The notes under the pieces are model-generated. The model was not told the DNA's origin, made no database searches, and worked only from the letters and a program-made list of their open reading frames with translations. Positions 1-10,407 of a DNA stretch of 64,000 nucleotides are shown one piece after another. Both the position numbers and the translations under genes were made by a program. The DNA is from Silene conica (lineage: Eukaryota > Streptophyta > Magnoliopsida > Caryophyllales > Caryophyllaceae). Position 1 is the first letter of the stretch. Each line of letters begins with the position of its first letter. Where the stretch lies: assembly GCA_029255685.2 (NCBI GenBank), contig CM055312.2:11184649-11248648 (forward strand), written 5' to 3'.

Positions 1-1327
1 ATACAACTTTTAATATATAAATTGTTTGATAACTAGTATAGATCTAGTGTATTCCTCGTATACATAGATTTTTTTTTCCTTTTTACAATATTACTTATAC
101 ATATTAGATTAATATCTCATCAATTTTCATATTTCTCTTGATTGAATTATATTTTAATTTGTGAAAAAAGTTAATTTAAAAATTAATCAAAATAATTGAA
201 TAATTTTATAAAATGTGTATATTTATGAAAATATTTTATTCATCTCAAATCTAGTGATTTCATTTTTTTAAAATTTCTCAAATTCTTTTCATAATTTCCT
301 TTTTTGGCACGAAATAAAATAACAATTTAGGTTTATGTATAGCTATAATTTTATTATACTAATTTTATCTAATTTTAGTTAAAAGATCAAATTTTAAAGT
401 TTAATCATGAAAATATTATAGGTTAATGAAAATAATGTTAATTTTCAAATAAGAGATTAGTTAGTTTATTAATTAAAAAAATATATTTTATTTCCATATT
501 TAAATTGGGCCATTTTAGAGGGATTAATTTTTGAAAATCTTTATTCTCCTGTAAGTTTCAATTTTGTAAAAAAAATAAGAATATTGTTATTTATGGTATA
601 AAATAATTGAGATGTAATATTATGAAATAAAACGATTTGCGAATAATATTCTAATACCATCATTATCTACATACGATTAACCGCTCTCAAATATTTCCAT
701 CGCAAATTCGCTTCTCCGGATTCTCAAACCAATCCAAATACTTCATCAAATTCAAATTATTATCTCAAATAATCAAGTAATCAACTCAATCTTTCACTTC
801 TCAATCTACTTCCTAAGATAATTATTTTACTAGATCTCATTTTATTCAACCCGCTATACACATAAAACAAATATACCCGTTTTAAATAAGAAGTCGCATC
901 TCCTCCCGCACTCAAATTTCCATTTTCCAAAGTTTCCCTCAAATTTTTCATTTCCCCCAAATCACACTATGCCCTTCCCCCACCTTCTCCTCCCTTTTTT
1001 ATCAACTAAAAAACACAAATTAAATTAAAGAACCACCATCAACAACTCCCATTACAATTCCTACACTTTGTAATTCTTTTTTCCTTCCTTAATTGATTAA
1101 TTTCAATTTAAATAACATCACTCAATTAATCAAACAATTATTTTAAAAAAATTCCCCAAAAAACATTTTTTTAGACCAAAAACACATAAAACTTGGGGAA
1201 CATAAAAACCTCAAAAATTACCCCTTTAATTCTTCAAATATATATACATATATCTTTTCTGGGTACCAAAAAAGTTTTGAAATTTCTTCAAATTTAATTG
1301 ATTTTGAAAAAAACACGTTTTGAAACA
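1..1327 (+). promoter_or_regulatory. 5' flank and likely promoter/5' UTR of the PP1 gene
   Basis: AT-rich non-coding DNA upstream of the PP1 start codon. About 880-1110 is strongly pyrimidine-rich on the + strand, as is common in plant promoters and 5' UTRs. A TATA-like run (AAATATATATACATATATC) lies near 1237-1255, roughly 75 bases before the ATG. If used, it would give a very short leader; if not, transcription may start further upstream near the CT-rich stretch. I see no other gene here. The extent of the promoter is inference. Confidence 0.4.
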
Positions 1328-4300
1328 ATGGAACCAGCAATATTAGATGATATAATAAACAGATTATTGGAGTTTCGAAACGCGCGTCCAGGTGTTGCCA
1401 GACAAGTACAGTTATCTGAGTTTGAGATCCGTCAACTTTGCACGGTTTCCAAGGATATATTTTTATCACAACCTACTCTTTTGGAGCTTGAAGCCCCTAT
1501 CAAGATCTGTGGTATGATTGCGTACACATAGTTTTGTGTAAGACGGTTTTAGATAAGTTTATTGTAAGACGTTTTTTTTTTAAATTTTAATTAGTAGTTT
1601 TGTTTGCCCACTAATATGGTTATGTTTGGATCCGTTTTTACGCTACTTTTGTCTAACTGGTTTTATAGTGCATTAGTGTAAAACCGTCTCACATGAACCA
1701 ATTGTTTTTTGTAGGGTTACTGTTGTTTCTAAGATTTACCCATGTTAATGTAATAGTATAATTTTGGTGGGTTCATGGTATATTCTGGTTTTGATTAAGA
1801 ATAAAGGTTGTAACTTTGAATGAGTTGGTGTGTTCTTTAGTGTAGTTTGATTAATGGTGATTATAACTATTGGGGTGTAAGGCGGTTTCATGCAAGAAGT
1901 TTGTAAGACGGTTAAGTAACTAACTACCTTAGGTTATTGGGTACGACTTACGAGTGTAAGACGGCCTTCCATGAGAATTGTGTTTGATTAGTGTTGAGCT
2001 GACTATGTGTGGATGTTAGGTTGATTTTAGGGTTTGCTCATGTTACATTCTGGTTTTGAGTAGAAAAAAGGCAGGAACTTTGAATGAATGGTTGTGTTCT
2101 TTGGTGTGATTTGATTAATAATGGTGATTACAAACTCTTGTGTAATGTGGCCTTACACAAGAAGTTTGTAAAACGGGTTGTAACTAACTTAGGTTCTTTG
2201 TTAAGATGGTCTTACATGAGAACTGTGATTGATTAGTGTTGTTGAGCTGGTTGTGTGATGGATGTTATGTGGATTTTGAGTGGCAGAATGAGGGGCTATT
2301 ATTGTTTCTAAGATTTGCTGATGTCATGTAATGGTATAATTTGGTGGGTTTATTTGATTTGGGTGTAAGGTGGTCTTATACGAAAAGTTTGTAAAGTGCC
2401 TAAGTAACTAACTATCTTAGGTTGTTGGGTACGAGTGTAAGACGGCCTTACATGAGAATTGTATTTGATAGTGTTGAGCTGACTGTGTGTGGATGTTAGA
2501 TGGATTTTAGGATTTGCTCATGTTATATTTTGGCTTTGATTAGAAAAAAGGTTGGAACTTTGAATGAATGGTTGTGTTCGTTGGTGAAATTTGATTAATA
2601 ATTGTGATTACAAATTATTGTGTAATGCGGCCTTACACAAGAAGTTTGTAAAACAGGTTGTAACTAACTTAGGTTCTTTGATAAGATGCTCTTACATGAG
2701 AACTGTGATTGATTAGTGTTGTTGGGCTGGTTGTGTGATGGGTGTTATGTGGATTTTGAGTGGCAGAACGAGGGGCTATTGTTGTTTCTGAGATTTGCCG
2801 ATGTCATGTATTGGTATAATTTTTGTAGGTTTATTTGATTTGGGTGTAAGGCGGTCTTATACGAGAAGTTCGTAGAACTGATTTATTCGGTAACTACGTT
2901 TTCGCTTAAGTGGATCTTGGTATTTGGGTATGTGAATCTGACAATCCGTTGTACACAATATTAGTGTAAAACTGTCATGGGATGGCAGAGTTTTGGTGGG
3001 TTTGCCTTAGACAAGAAGTTTGTAAAATGGTTTTTTTTGGTAACTAATTTTTCACTAAAATGGATCATGGTATTTGTAGGTAATTCCTTTGTACACAATG
3101 ATAGTGTTGAACAGCAGCGTTGCATGAGAATAACTGTGTTTGGTGTGTTTTGTTTTGATTAGAGAAAAAGTGCTAGCTTTGAATGAATTGTCGTGTTCTT
3201 GGTGGTAGTTTGATGAATTGTGATTGATTAGTGTTGATCTGGTTTGTAACTTTGTATGATGGATGATAGTTGGGTTTTGATTGGTGGGATTTGTTGGCAG
3301 TGGCAGAATGAGGGGATAGGATGATATTTAAATCTTTTCAAACACAATGTTAACGTAAAACGGTCTTACGTAGGAACAACAGCGTTTGTTATGTTTTGGT
3401 TTGATTAGAGAAATGGTGGTAACTTTGAGTGAATTGTTGTGTTATTGGTGGTAGTTTGATTAATTGTGGTTGATTACCACTAAATTGGCTTGTGTGAGGG
3501 ATGTTATTTGGATTTTGATTGGTGGAATTTGTCGGCAGTGAGGGAATGATGGTTCTAGCAATCTAGCATGGTAGTTGGCCTTGTGTAATAAAGAAAACTT
3601 TTGTTGAAATATTCTATTTTGTCAAGCTTACTCAGTTGGTTATTAGTTCACTCCTAATATTTCCGATCTTGGTTATCGGCCTGAAATTTTAATTCTTCAT
3701 TCTGCCACTGTTCTTTGGGTCCCTTGTTAGATACTAAGGGTTGCTACTGTTAATTTACTATTAGGAAAAATTCATGAAATGGGGAATTTTAACTCAGCAA
3801 GCTGCGGTGTCCTTGTTGAGTGGTTGTTGAACTCTTGAACTTTGGTGGGTGTGGTTAGCGAGTAGTCTCACTCTTTGATGTGAACAAGTGGTAAATCTTG
3901 TACTAAATGGTTTGGTGGAGAGTAATTTTGCAGTTCTGGTTACACAGGGAGCAGAATCATATGTTAGCTGGTGTGCGGTTCTAGTAGTTTATGCGTTTTA
4001 GTTGGAATAATCTGGCAATTGATTGTTCTAAAAGCTGTTTATTGCTCATCAGTATATTGTGTGAAATTCTAAATGCATAGTTGCCCGACGGATACACTCT
4101 TTCTTGTGCACCTGTTTCTTACCCTGAAGCTCTCATATCTTAAACTTGTATGGGGTTTTTGTGCCTCAATTTAGCGGTGTGGCATCGTCATTAGCAATAT
4201 TGGGATAATTAGGTATCAATCCCCTAGCCCCAAAGGTTTATTCACATTGAATTGTCAACTTGGTAGTTGGTACACCTGAATAAGTGAATAACTGCACTTC

Positions 4301-5197
4301 TATCTGTTTGATTTTCTTGGATATAATTGCCTTGTTAGCTTTGATATTCGCAAGACTGATTATTTGTGTACTTGGGAACCGATAGGTGATATCCATGGAC
4401 AATATGGTGACTTGTTGAGACTGTTTGAGTATGGCGGGTTTCCTCCTGAAGCCAATTACCTGTTTTTAGGGGATTATGTGGACCGGGGCAAGCAAAGTTT
4501 AGAAACAATCTGCCTTTTGCTTGCCTACAAAATCAAATTTCCGGAGAACTTTTTCCTTTTACGGGGGAACCATGAATGTGCTTCCATTAACAGGATTTAC
4601 GGATTTTATGATGAATGTAAACGGCGCTTTAACGTGAGACTTTGGAAGGCATTCACTGACTGCTTTAATTGCCTTCCTGTGGCTGCCGTCATAGATGACA
4701 AAATCTTATGCATGCACGGTGGTCTCTCTCCTGATTTAACCAATGTAGATCAAATAAAGAGTATAGCCCGACCGACTGATGTTCCCGAGTCAGGTTTAAT
4801 CTGTGACTTACTATGGTCAGATCCTTCTAGAGAAGTTAGTGGCTGGGGAATGAATGATAGAGGGGTTTCTTACACCTTTGGTGCTGATAAAGTGGCAGAG
4901 TTTTTGATGAAGAATGATATGGACTTAATTTGCCGCGCGCATCAGGTCATATTTGCTTTTTTATATTCTTTTTTCTTGATTTTTTTCTTATCTCAACCTT
5001 AACTTACCATTATGGTTTTGCTGCAGGTTGTAGAGGATGGATATGAATTTTTTGCCGATAGACAGCTCGTTACTATTTTCTCTGCTCCTAACTATTGTGG
5101 CGAATTTGATAATGCGGGAGCAATGATGAGTGTTGATGAGAGTTTGATGTGTTCATTTCAAATTTTGAAGCCATCAGATAGAAGAAGATTTCTATGA
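1328..5197 (+). CDS. Serine/threonine protein phosphatase PP1 catalytic subunit (TOPP-type)
   Basis: Three exons: 1328-1511, 4386-4945 and 5027-5197, with GT-AG junctions after 1511 and 4945 and in-frame joins. They give a 304-aa protein. It is a metallophosphoesterase of the PPP family that removes phosphate from Ser/Thr and acts in nucleus and cytoplasm with regulatory subunits. Signature motifs are present in order: GDIHGQ (residues 62-67; metal ligands D63 and H65), GDYVDRG (90-96; D91), RGNHE (121-125; N123 and catalytic H124), then [19 protein letters not shown] and [16 protein letters not shown]. Length is close to the plant PP1 norm of about 310-330 aa, with a short tail ending DRRRFL. 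The ATG at 1328 is chosen because [17 protein letters not shown] matches the family N terminus; an in-frame codon at 1298 is upstream extension. Intron 1 is 2874 bases and repeat-filled; intron 2 is 81 bases. No disabling change is seen, so it is probably functional. Confidence 0.95.
1873..2841 (+). repeat. Tandem duplication (about 485-bp units) inside PP1 intron 1
   Basis: Two direct copies, 1873-2360 and 2361-2841, align along their whole length. Each begins with GGGTGTAAGG and contains TTAGGTT...GGGTACGA, GAATGAATGGTTGTGTTC and GATGTCATGTA in the same order. A third copy begins at 2842 and soon loses similarity. Each unit carries several copies of a short motif of the type GTAAGACGGTCTTACA. 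By eye the copies are roughly 90% identical. The array lengthens the intron without touching the splice sites. Confidence 0.85.
3135..3560 (+). repeat. Degenerate direct repeats in the 3' half of PP1 intron 1
   Basis: Two loosely matching units of roughly 200-240 bases (about 3135-3335 and 3380-3560) share TTTTGATTAGAGAAA, a GAATTGT(C/T)GTGTT core, GTGGTAGTTTGAT and GGATTTTGATTGGTGG-like stretches. They also resemble the 485-bp units upstream, so the intron appears to have grown by repeated local duplication. The remainder of the intron up to 4385 is ordinary T-rich intron sequence with no recognised gene. Confidence 0.6.
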
Positions 5198-6840
5198 TCA
5201 ACTTTTGATGGTTTACTAATTATTTTTCAGGTTGGTTTTCTCCAAATTATACTATTCACCCTGTTAGGCTAAAAAGCGAACTGTTGAATCATGCCAGATA
5301 TTAGATAGAAAATGACTATTCTTGGATAGAAAACCATGATTACCAATTATTTCACCGCTACCCTTCGCCTTAAGCCCGGGCATAGTGATTAACCTAGTTG
5401 CCTTTTGAGACACTGTGGTAATGTTATAGATTTCTCGCTCTTTTCTGTACATGCAAGGTCAAAAAACATGCAATGAGATTGTGATTTCATATCTTTGGTC
5501 AATTGTTATCTATTTCAATTAGTCTTGTGGGAGACTGGTTTATGTGTACAGCCAACTGAACCAAGTCGTACCCCTATAAACTGACATATAGCATGTTGTG
5601 AGTCGATTATATTCATACAACGGTCTCATACTAGGTTTGTCTATCTGTTTAGCCATGACTCAGATTCATTAAAAAGCTTCAGTTTTTACTTCCTTTTTTT
5701 GGCTAATTTACTGATTTACTAAAAGCTTCCATTTGCCTTTCATTGTATATTACTCGGAAAAACTACACCCAGACACTTAGTCCTACCTTACTCTCCCACC
5801 AGAACCACCAATCTCCGACCCTACGCCAGCCCTAGATCGTAAGAACTAAGAACCCTCCTCACTTCAGCTCCAGATTATTGTTATTACGGATATTTCCTCC
5901 ACAAAATGCGAGTTGAGCACTGACTAATGATCCGTCTTGTTTAAATATGAAACCTTAGGAGTCATCCAAGTAGTCTTCACCAGAACCGTCTTGCTCCTCT
6001 CAAAAGGAGGGAGAAACATCCTAAATCAGGCGAGCATCAGTTACGTGAATTCTTTATTTATTGTTAACTTGTGTTAAAGCTGTTATCTGCCTTGTCGGTT
6101 ACCTACTGTAGCGTGGTCTTATCGCCTTTTCCTCGTTTCACCAAGCTTATCATCCTGTCTACCCAAAGTATTCTATGGTGAAGTTGATGGCATGAAACTT
6201 GGTCATTACTACTATCAAATTGTTCCATTTTCTGAAATGCGTGTGAGATCTTGCATCAATTACAGTCTGAATTTTATGGGTTGATAAATTTGATGTATTT
6301 CTGTATGCTGATTTTGTTTGCTACGTGCATATATTCCAGATAAGTGCATATCTTGCACCTTTTTATTTCGAGACACTAGATGAGTTTTGGGGCATGCAGT
6401 TCTTCTGTCAAAGTCAGAGGGCATCGGCATCACCCTGATTAATCTTCGAGGGAGATTTCACACCGGAATTGGTAATCTTGTGATTAAACCTGAATTCTCT
6501 GAGAGCAAAACATAACAGGCAATCATAGTTGTCCTGCTTTCCCATGTTTTCTGTTTTTTTTTGGACTAAAAATTTTCTGGGGGAAAAATGTTAATTTTCA
6601 CGAATCATGCTACATGGGCTGGTGTATAATACACTAGGTCGTTCGTTGTAGATGGCGATTTATTCTGTACATTATGGATACAAATTTATGTTTGCCCTGT
6701 CGTTTCGCCTCCCTTCTGACTAAGTACTGCCCCGGCAGCTGCATTGCGACCGATGCATAGAATTGAAGCAAGGAGTAAGAAAGAGTGTGGAGTAAGAAGT
6801 GGCTATGCATTCGTGATCCGATGATATCCCGAAGGATTGC
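5198..6840 (+). other. PP1 3' UTR and downstream intergenic DNA
   Basis: No ORF here looks like a gene. The sequence just after the stop codon includes TTATTTTTCAG at about 5220-5230, a possible acceptor for a 3' UTR intron or an alternative last exon. Stretches around 6400-6720 have the T-rich look of a plant 3' UTR. The end of the PP1 transcript cannot be placed from sequence alone. Confidence 0.35.
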
Positions 6841-7125
6841 AGGAGTATTGTCCGAAGAAGAAAACTAGCATTATACCGCTTTTGAGTCATTTGATGTGGT
6901 CTTAGTCTTGTAGTCTTCTTATGGTTAATATCCCATCCCAGGGTATGTGGAAATTAGGTTTTAGGTTTGAATCCTCGCTCGTTAAAATAGTCGCATTGAA
7001 AAATGTGCCACAATGAATTAACAAACTACGGATTAAACCAATACAAAAAGGGTTCACAATTACCTTGTCCATACTTTTTGATTGATGAATTTGAATTTTT
7101 GAAGAGCTTCAATGACCTGATTAGT
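6841..7125 (+). repeat. Backbone repeat, copy 1 (short)
   Basis: This matches copies at about 9418-9880 and 58076-58290. Shared landmarks, in order, are GAAGAAAACTA(A/G)CATT, CCTTATGGTTAATAT-like, GGTT(T/C)(A/G)AATCCTCGCTC, TTAAAATA, a CATTG...CATT stretch and CTTTTTGAT(T/C)GAT. It carries none of the MITEs that interrupt the other two copies, so it serves as an empty-site reference. The GGTTTGAATCC element resembles a Pol III box B, so a SINE origin for part of the repeat is possible. Confidence 0.7.
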
Positions 7126-7374
7126 TTAGATTAAACAAAATACGGAGTAACTAATAATATCGTTATCTTCGTACCCGTGACCTTCAATTGACGACTTTGA
7201 CGTACCCACCGATTTAATATGGTTGGTTTCGTCCGAATTTTCATTGAGATGGTTAATAAATTGTTGAATAACAGCATCTTCATTAGGATGACCACAAGAG
7301 CGCAATATTCCAGCTTCGGAAAATACAATACTAGCGAGCTCATCACCAGACCTACCTAGTATATTGTTCACCAA
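7126..7374 (-). CDS. Unidentified ORF or exon fragment
   Basis: A minus-strand reading frame of about 80 codons, open somewhat further upstream to about 7410, with protein-like composition. It includes the stretches GRSGDELASIVFSEAG and NEDAVIQQFINHLNENSDE and is acidic at its end. There is no ATG at the 5' end of the frame (TTG only), so if real it is an internal exon or a captured fragment. Downstream on the minus strand is the backbone repeat, which offers a possible donor near 7065. I do not recognise the family. It could be chance. Confidence 0.25.
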   Translation of the reverse strand: MVNNILGRSGDELASIVFSEAGILRSCGHPNEDAVIQQFINHLNENSDETNHIKSVGTSKSSIEGHGYEDNDIISYSVFCLI

Positions 7375-7719
7375 GTTTCTTAAACAAGATTTTTCTTCGT
7401 TTTGAGAATACTACTAATCTTGCATTCTTATTCTCGATTCGCTTTATTTCGGTTAGTTATTTTCCTTTGGTTTTCTTTTGAACATTGCAGGCTTCAAGTG
7501 GAATTTTCATCTCTTCTGCCATTATATAGAAATATTGCTATATATTGACCAGTATTGAGTTAAATTAATGTCTGAGCGTAACGAAAAATTGTGGTGAAGC
7601 GAGGAGGGACTAGTAGGAGATATTTTGTTAAAATTTTCGATTTTTTTCGAGGCTCTTTATAACATTACCCTTTCGCTCCGCTGACTTCATATCCTGGTTT
7701 CGCCACTATTCTCATGTAC
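7375..7719. other. Intergenic DNA without recognisable features
   Basis: Short non-coding stretch between the unidentified ORF and backbone repeat copy 2. I see no gene, hairpin or terminal repeat in it. Confidence 0.4.
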
Positions 7720-8056
7720 ATCCTGTGTGGCTGTGTATAATGTCGAAACAGTTGGATTATATTCTACTATATACGGAGTAGGTAATAAGTGTAACACAAA
7801 TTCTCATTATAAACAGATAATATCCCCCACTTTGAAGAGACCTCTAACAAAGAGTTGTGAAAAGTCTACTTAAAGTGATGAATTCAAGCAAAACAAGTTT
7901 TAGGTGTAAAATATACACGACTATAAATTTTAATTATGTCAAGTGGGGTCAGATAATCGTTGTCAGAGAATAATCTTTTGTCCAAACAAATATTTTGGCA
8001 AGTCAATGTTAATTTTTGAGATCAAAGACTAATAAATCAATGTTAACTTAAAAGAG

Positions 8057-8693
8057 AAAATTCTCTCTCTAATAATTCTCTCTCTAGAAAAAAACGCTAA
8101 ACCCTAATTCAACATCTTGGGCGCTGCCGTCTACCTTTTTTGGTGGAGGTAAGCCCCAAATTTTCCATTTCGTTCTTTTTTAATTTTTTTTTAAATTTTT
8201 CGACGCTAGTAACTTCTCGCCTCTCCTTTATTGGAGACTTGTTCTCATCTTTGTGTGAGTTTTGTTCTCACCTTGTGGTGAGTTTTGTCCTCACCTTTTG
8301 GTGAAAGGTGAGTCTGTCCTCATCGTGTGGTAAGATTTTCCCCTCTATTTGAAAGGTTCAAAAATTAAGTGGAAGATCGGCGCCTTCATTGTTGATCCTA
8401 TGGAGATAAAACTATTGTCAGATTGCTCGTTACAAACGTTTTGCTCAAAAGAACTGGATTCTTGTCAATGCTTTAGAAAATTTGGAGACCCTCTTGTGAA
8501 AAGCCGCAGAAGACGATATGTTAGAGGATGTGCAGAAGCGTCTCAGAAGCCCATCAAGTTTAGAAATTTTCTGTTGATCGAGAATGTAGTTTATTTGATT
8601 TTAATCGTTTTGTATCCTGTCATTCTTGACATATGTTGTAACAACCATAAGACTTATGATTAATGAAACGATTTTTCCCTTCAAAAAAAAAAA
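8057..8693 (+). mobile_element. LINE-like retroposon, non-autonomous
   Basis: A 637-bp insertion ending in a 13-base A tract and flanked by near-perfect 17-18-base target-site duplications (8039-8056 and 8694-8710; AATGTTAACTTAAA core). Long duplications with a poly-A tail are the mark of target-primed reverse transcription by LINE machinery. It starts with CTCTCTCTAG and a CTAAACCCTAATTC-type leader, typical of plant L1 5' UTRs, and ends in an AT-rich tail with AATGAAACGATTTTTCCC. The interior has no reverse transcriptase. The 104-aa frame at 8349-8663 resembles nothing I know. It is either a LINE with a large internal deletion or a short passenger retroposon. Backbone copy 3 lacks it at the same place (about 56450). 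Confidence 0.8.
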
Positions 8694-8915
8694 AATGTTA
8701 ACTTAAAGAGATTTTTGGCAAGTCACCATTACTTGATTGTAGTAAAGAAAAAAATACAAAAACAATTTTAAAGAGACGGTCACTTCAAGGTTATTAACAG
8801 TAAAATGGTTTCAGTTAACTTAATTATATCGAGTGACGATCTAATGTTAGTTTTATAGTATAAGCTATCTAAAATAAGAAATTACTATATTAAAATAGGC
8901 CAACGAAATACATTA

Positions 8916-9171
8916 CTTCCTCCATTTTTCTATGTTCTTCCCATTTCCTTTATTACGGTCTCCAAGACGCACCTTTGACCGTCTTTTCCGACACCTATAC
9001 GATATTTTTTTCTATTGAATTTTTTTTCCCCACGAAGATTTGTTGATAATAATTGTAAATGTTCTAATTTTATCACTTAAAATTCATTATTTTCTAACTT
9101 ACTTACGGTCAAAGTTCGAAAACTTTGACCTCCAAAAAGCAAATGGAAAGAACATAGAAAAATGGAGGAAG
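8916..9171. mobile_element. Stowaway-like MITE (Tc1/mariner superfamily)
   Basis: A 256-bp element with TA on both sides (8914-8915 and 9172-9173) and terminal inverted repeats of about 65 bases beginning CTTCCTCCATTTTTCTATGT. TA duplications and CTYCCTCC termini are those of Stowaway elements. Backbone copy 3 reads through the equivalent point without it (about 56675-56690). Confidence 0.88.
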
Positions 9172-9528
9172 TAATATTTATCGTAGTGCAAATCAATATT
9201 CTTCCGGTTACATAATCGTTTATGATGATTACTTACATATTAAATTTGTCATCAATCTAACACAAATATTTTGTATTAAGAGAATTGTTTTCTTTAAATT
9301 CAGATGAGCGCACGAAAAACAAATTTGTCATCAATCTAACACAAATTTGTCATCAATCTAGCACAAATATTACATATAAGAATCTAAAAACAACGTAAAC
9401 CATCTATTAAAATAGTATTGTTCAAAGAAGAAAACTAACATTGTACTCCTTTTGAGTGATTGTAGTCTTATGGTTAATATCTTAGGAATAATAGATTTTA
9501 GGTTCAAATCCTCGCTCATTAAAATATT

Positions 9529-9722
9529 ACAAATTCTTATTTGCAACGGCACTATCCATCGCAAGCTTGTGACGGATACCGTTTCCTCTCACAAAATACC
9601 CACTTTTTCTCTCTCTCCAACACTATTTATGTGGTCCCCTTTCTCCCCTAACTCATTTTCTACCCATTTTATCTCACAAAATACCCGTCACAAATAACGA
9701 CCCGTCGCAAACAAGACTTACT
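9529..9722. mobile_element. Mutator-like MITE
   Basis: A 194-bp element between direct copies of ATTAAAATATT (9518-9528 and 9723-9733). This fits a 9-bp Mutator target duplication with two chance matches. Imperfect inverted ends read AAATTCTTATTTGCAACGG and, on the other strand, AAGTCTTGTTTGCGACGGG. The inside carries CCGTCACAAA-type repeats. Copies 1 and 3 of the backbone repeat have the uninterrupted site (TTAAAATAGTCGCATTG at 6990s; TTAAAATATTGGCATTG at 58190s). Confidence 0.8.
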
Positions 9723-9918
9723 ATTAAAATATTGACATTGCGTTTTATTTTACAAAGAAAAATGTACCGCGTTAAATTAGTACTAACTCCCTGTTAAACC
9801 AACACAAACAAAGTTCACACGACGACAATTTACCTTGTCTATACTTTTTGATCGATCAACTACGACTACTGAATAGCTTCACTGAGCTGATTTTACTGCA
9901 CTATCTTCTTTGAGTTTA

Positions 9919-10105
9919 CACAAATTCTCATTTGATATCCGTCACAAAGCTTATGACGGGTCAAATAAAACCCATTTACGGAGATAAAGACAAACCATCT
10001 GTGATTCTCTATGCACTTTTATTCTTGTTTTATCTAATCAAGTGGGTGTACTTGACCCGTCGCAAGCTTATGACAGATATACCCGTCACAAGAGAGACCT
10101 ATTGC
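9919..10105. mobile_element. hAT-like MITE with GTGACGGG-type ends
   Basis: A 187-bp insertion between direct 8-bp copies of TGAGTTTA (9911-9918 and 10106-10113). The ends are imperfectly inverted: GTCACAAAGCTTATGACGGG near the left is mirrored by GTCATAAGCTTGCGACGGG read from the right. Copy 3 of the backbone reads TTTGAGTTTATCGTCTCAA with no insertion (about 59282-59304). An 8-bp duplication points to the hAT superfamily, but the internal motif resembles that of the Mutator-like MITE just upstream, so the superfamily is uncertain. Confidence 0.65.
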
Positions 10106-10407
10106 TGAGTTTATCATCTCAATCTAAAAGATTATCTTTTTTAGCGAGATAGTGCATAAGTCTCTAGTGGCTAGATGGTTTTACGATAAATTACTGCAAA
10201 ATTTTTTTACACAATACAAATTACGTGCAATATCAAATACTTGAAAAATATTGAAGAAAAAGAAACGAGATTTTAAGGAGTCGTTTGGTTGCATGTAAAA
10301 ATTTGTATTGCCTAGAAAGTCGTAAAATACATGATTTTAGAATTCATGTGAATTTAGAAAACATTGTCTGGTTGTGAAGTGCAATTCATATATGCATTCT
10401 CACCTAC

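Larger units (their letters stand above)
7720..10260 (+). repeat. Backbone repeat, copy 2 (long, with four insertions)
   Basis: Non-coding repeat matching 42082-42118 plus 56159-59340. Shared landmarks are GTTGGATTATATTCTACTA, CACTTTGAAGAGACCTCT, TTTTAGGTGTAAAATATACA, GGTCAGATAATCGTTGTCAG-like, GAGACGGTCACTTCAA, TATAGTATAAGCTATCTAAA and, near the end, CTGCACTATCTTCTTTGAGT. Copy 2 is interrupted by a LINE-like retroposon, a Stowaway MITE and two further MITEs. Each is absent from the corresponding point of copy 3. The family identity is unknown: no coding capacity and no terminal repeats were seen. Confidence 0.75.

Noticed and set aside
5264-5452. Small minus-strand ORF behind PP1
   Set aside because: No recognisable domain and lies in the probable 3' UTR.
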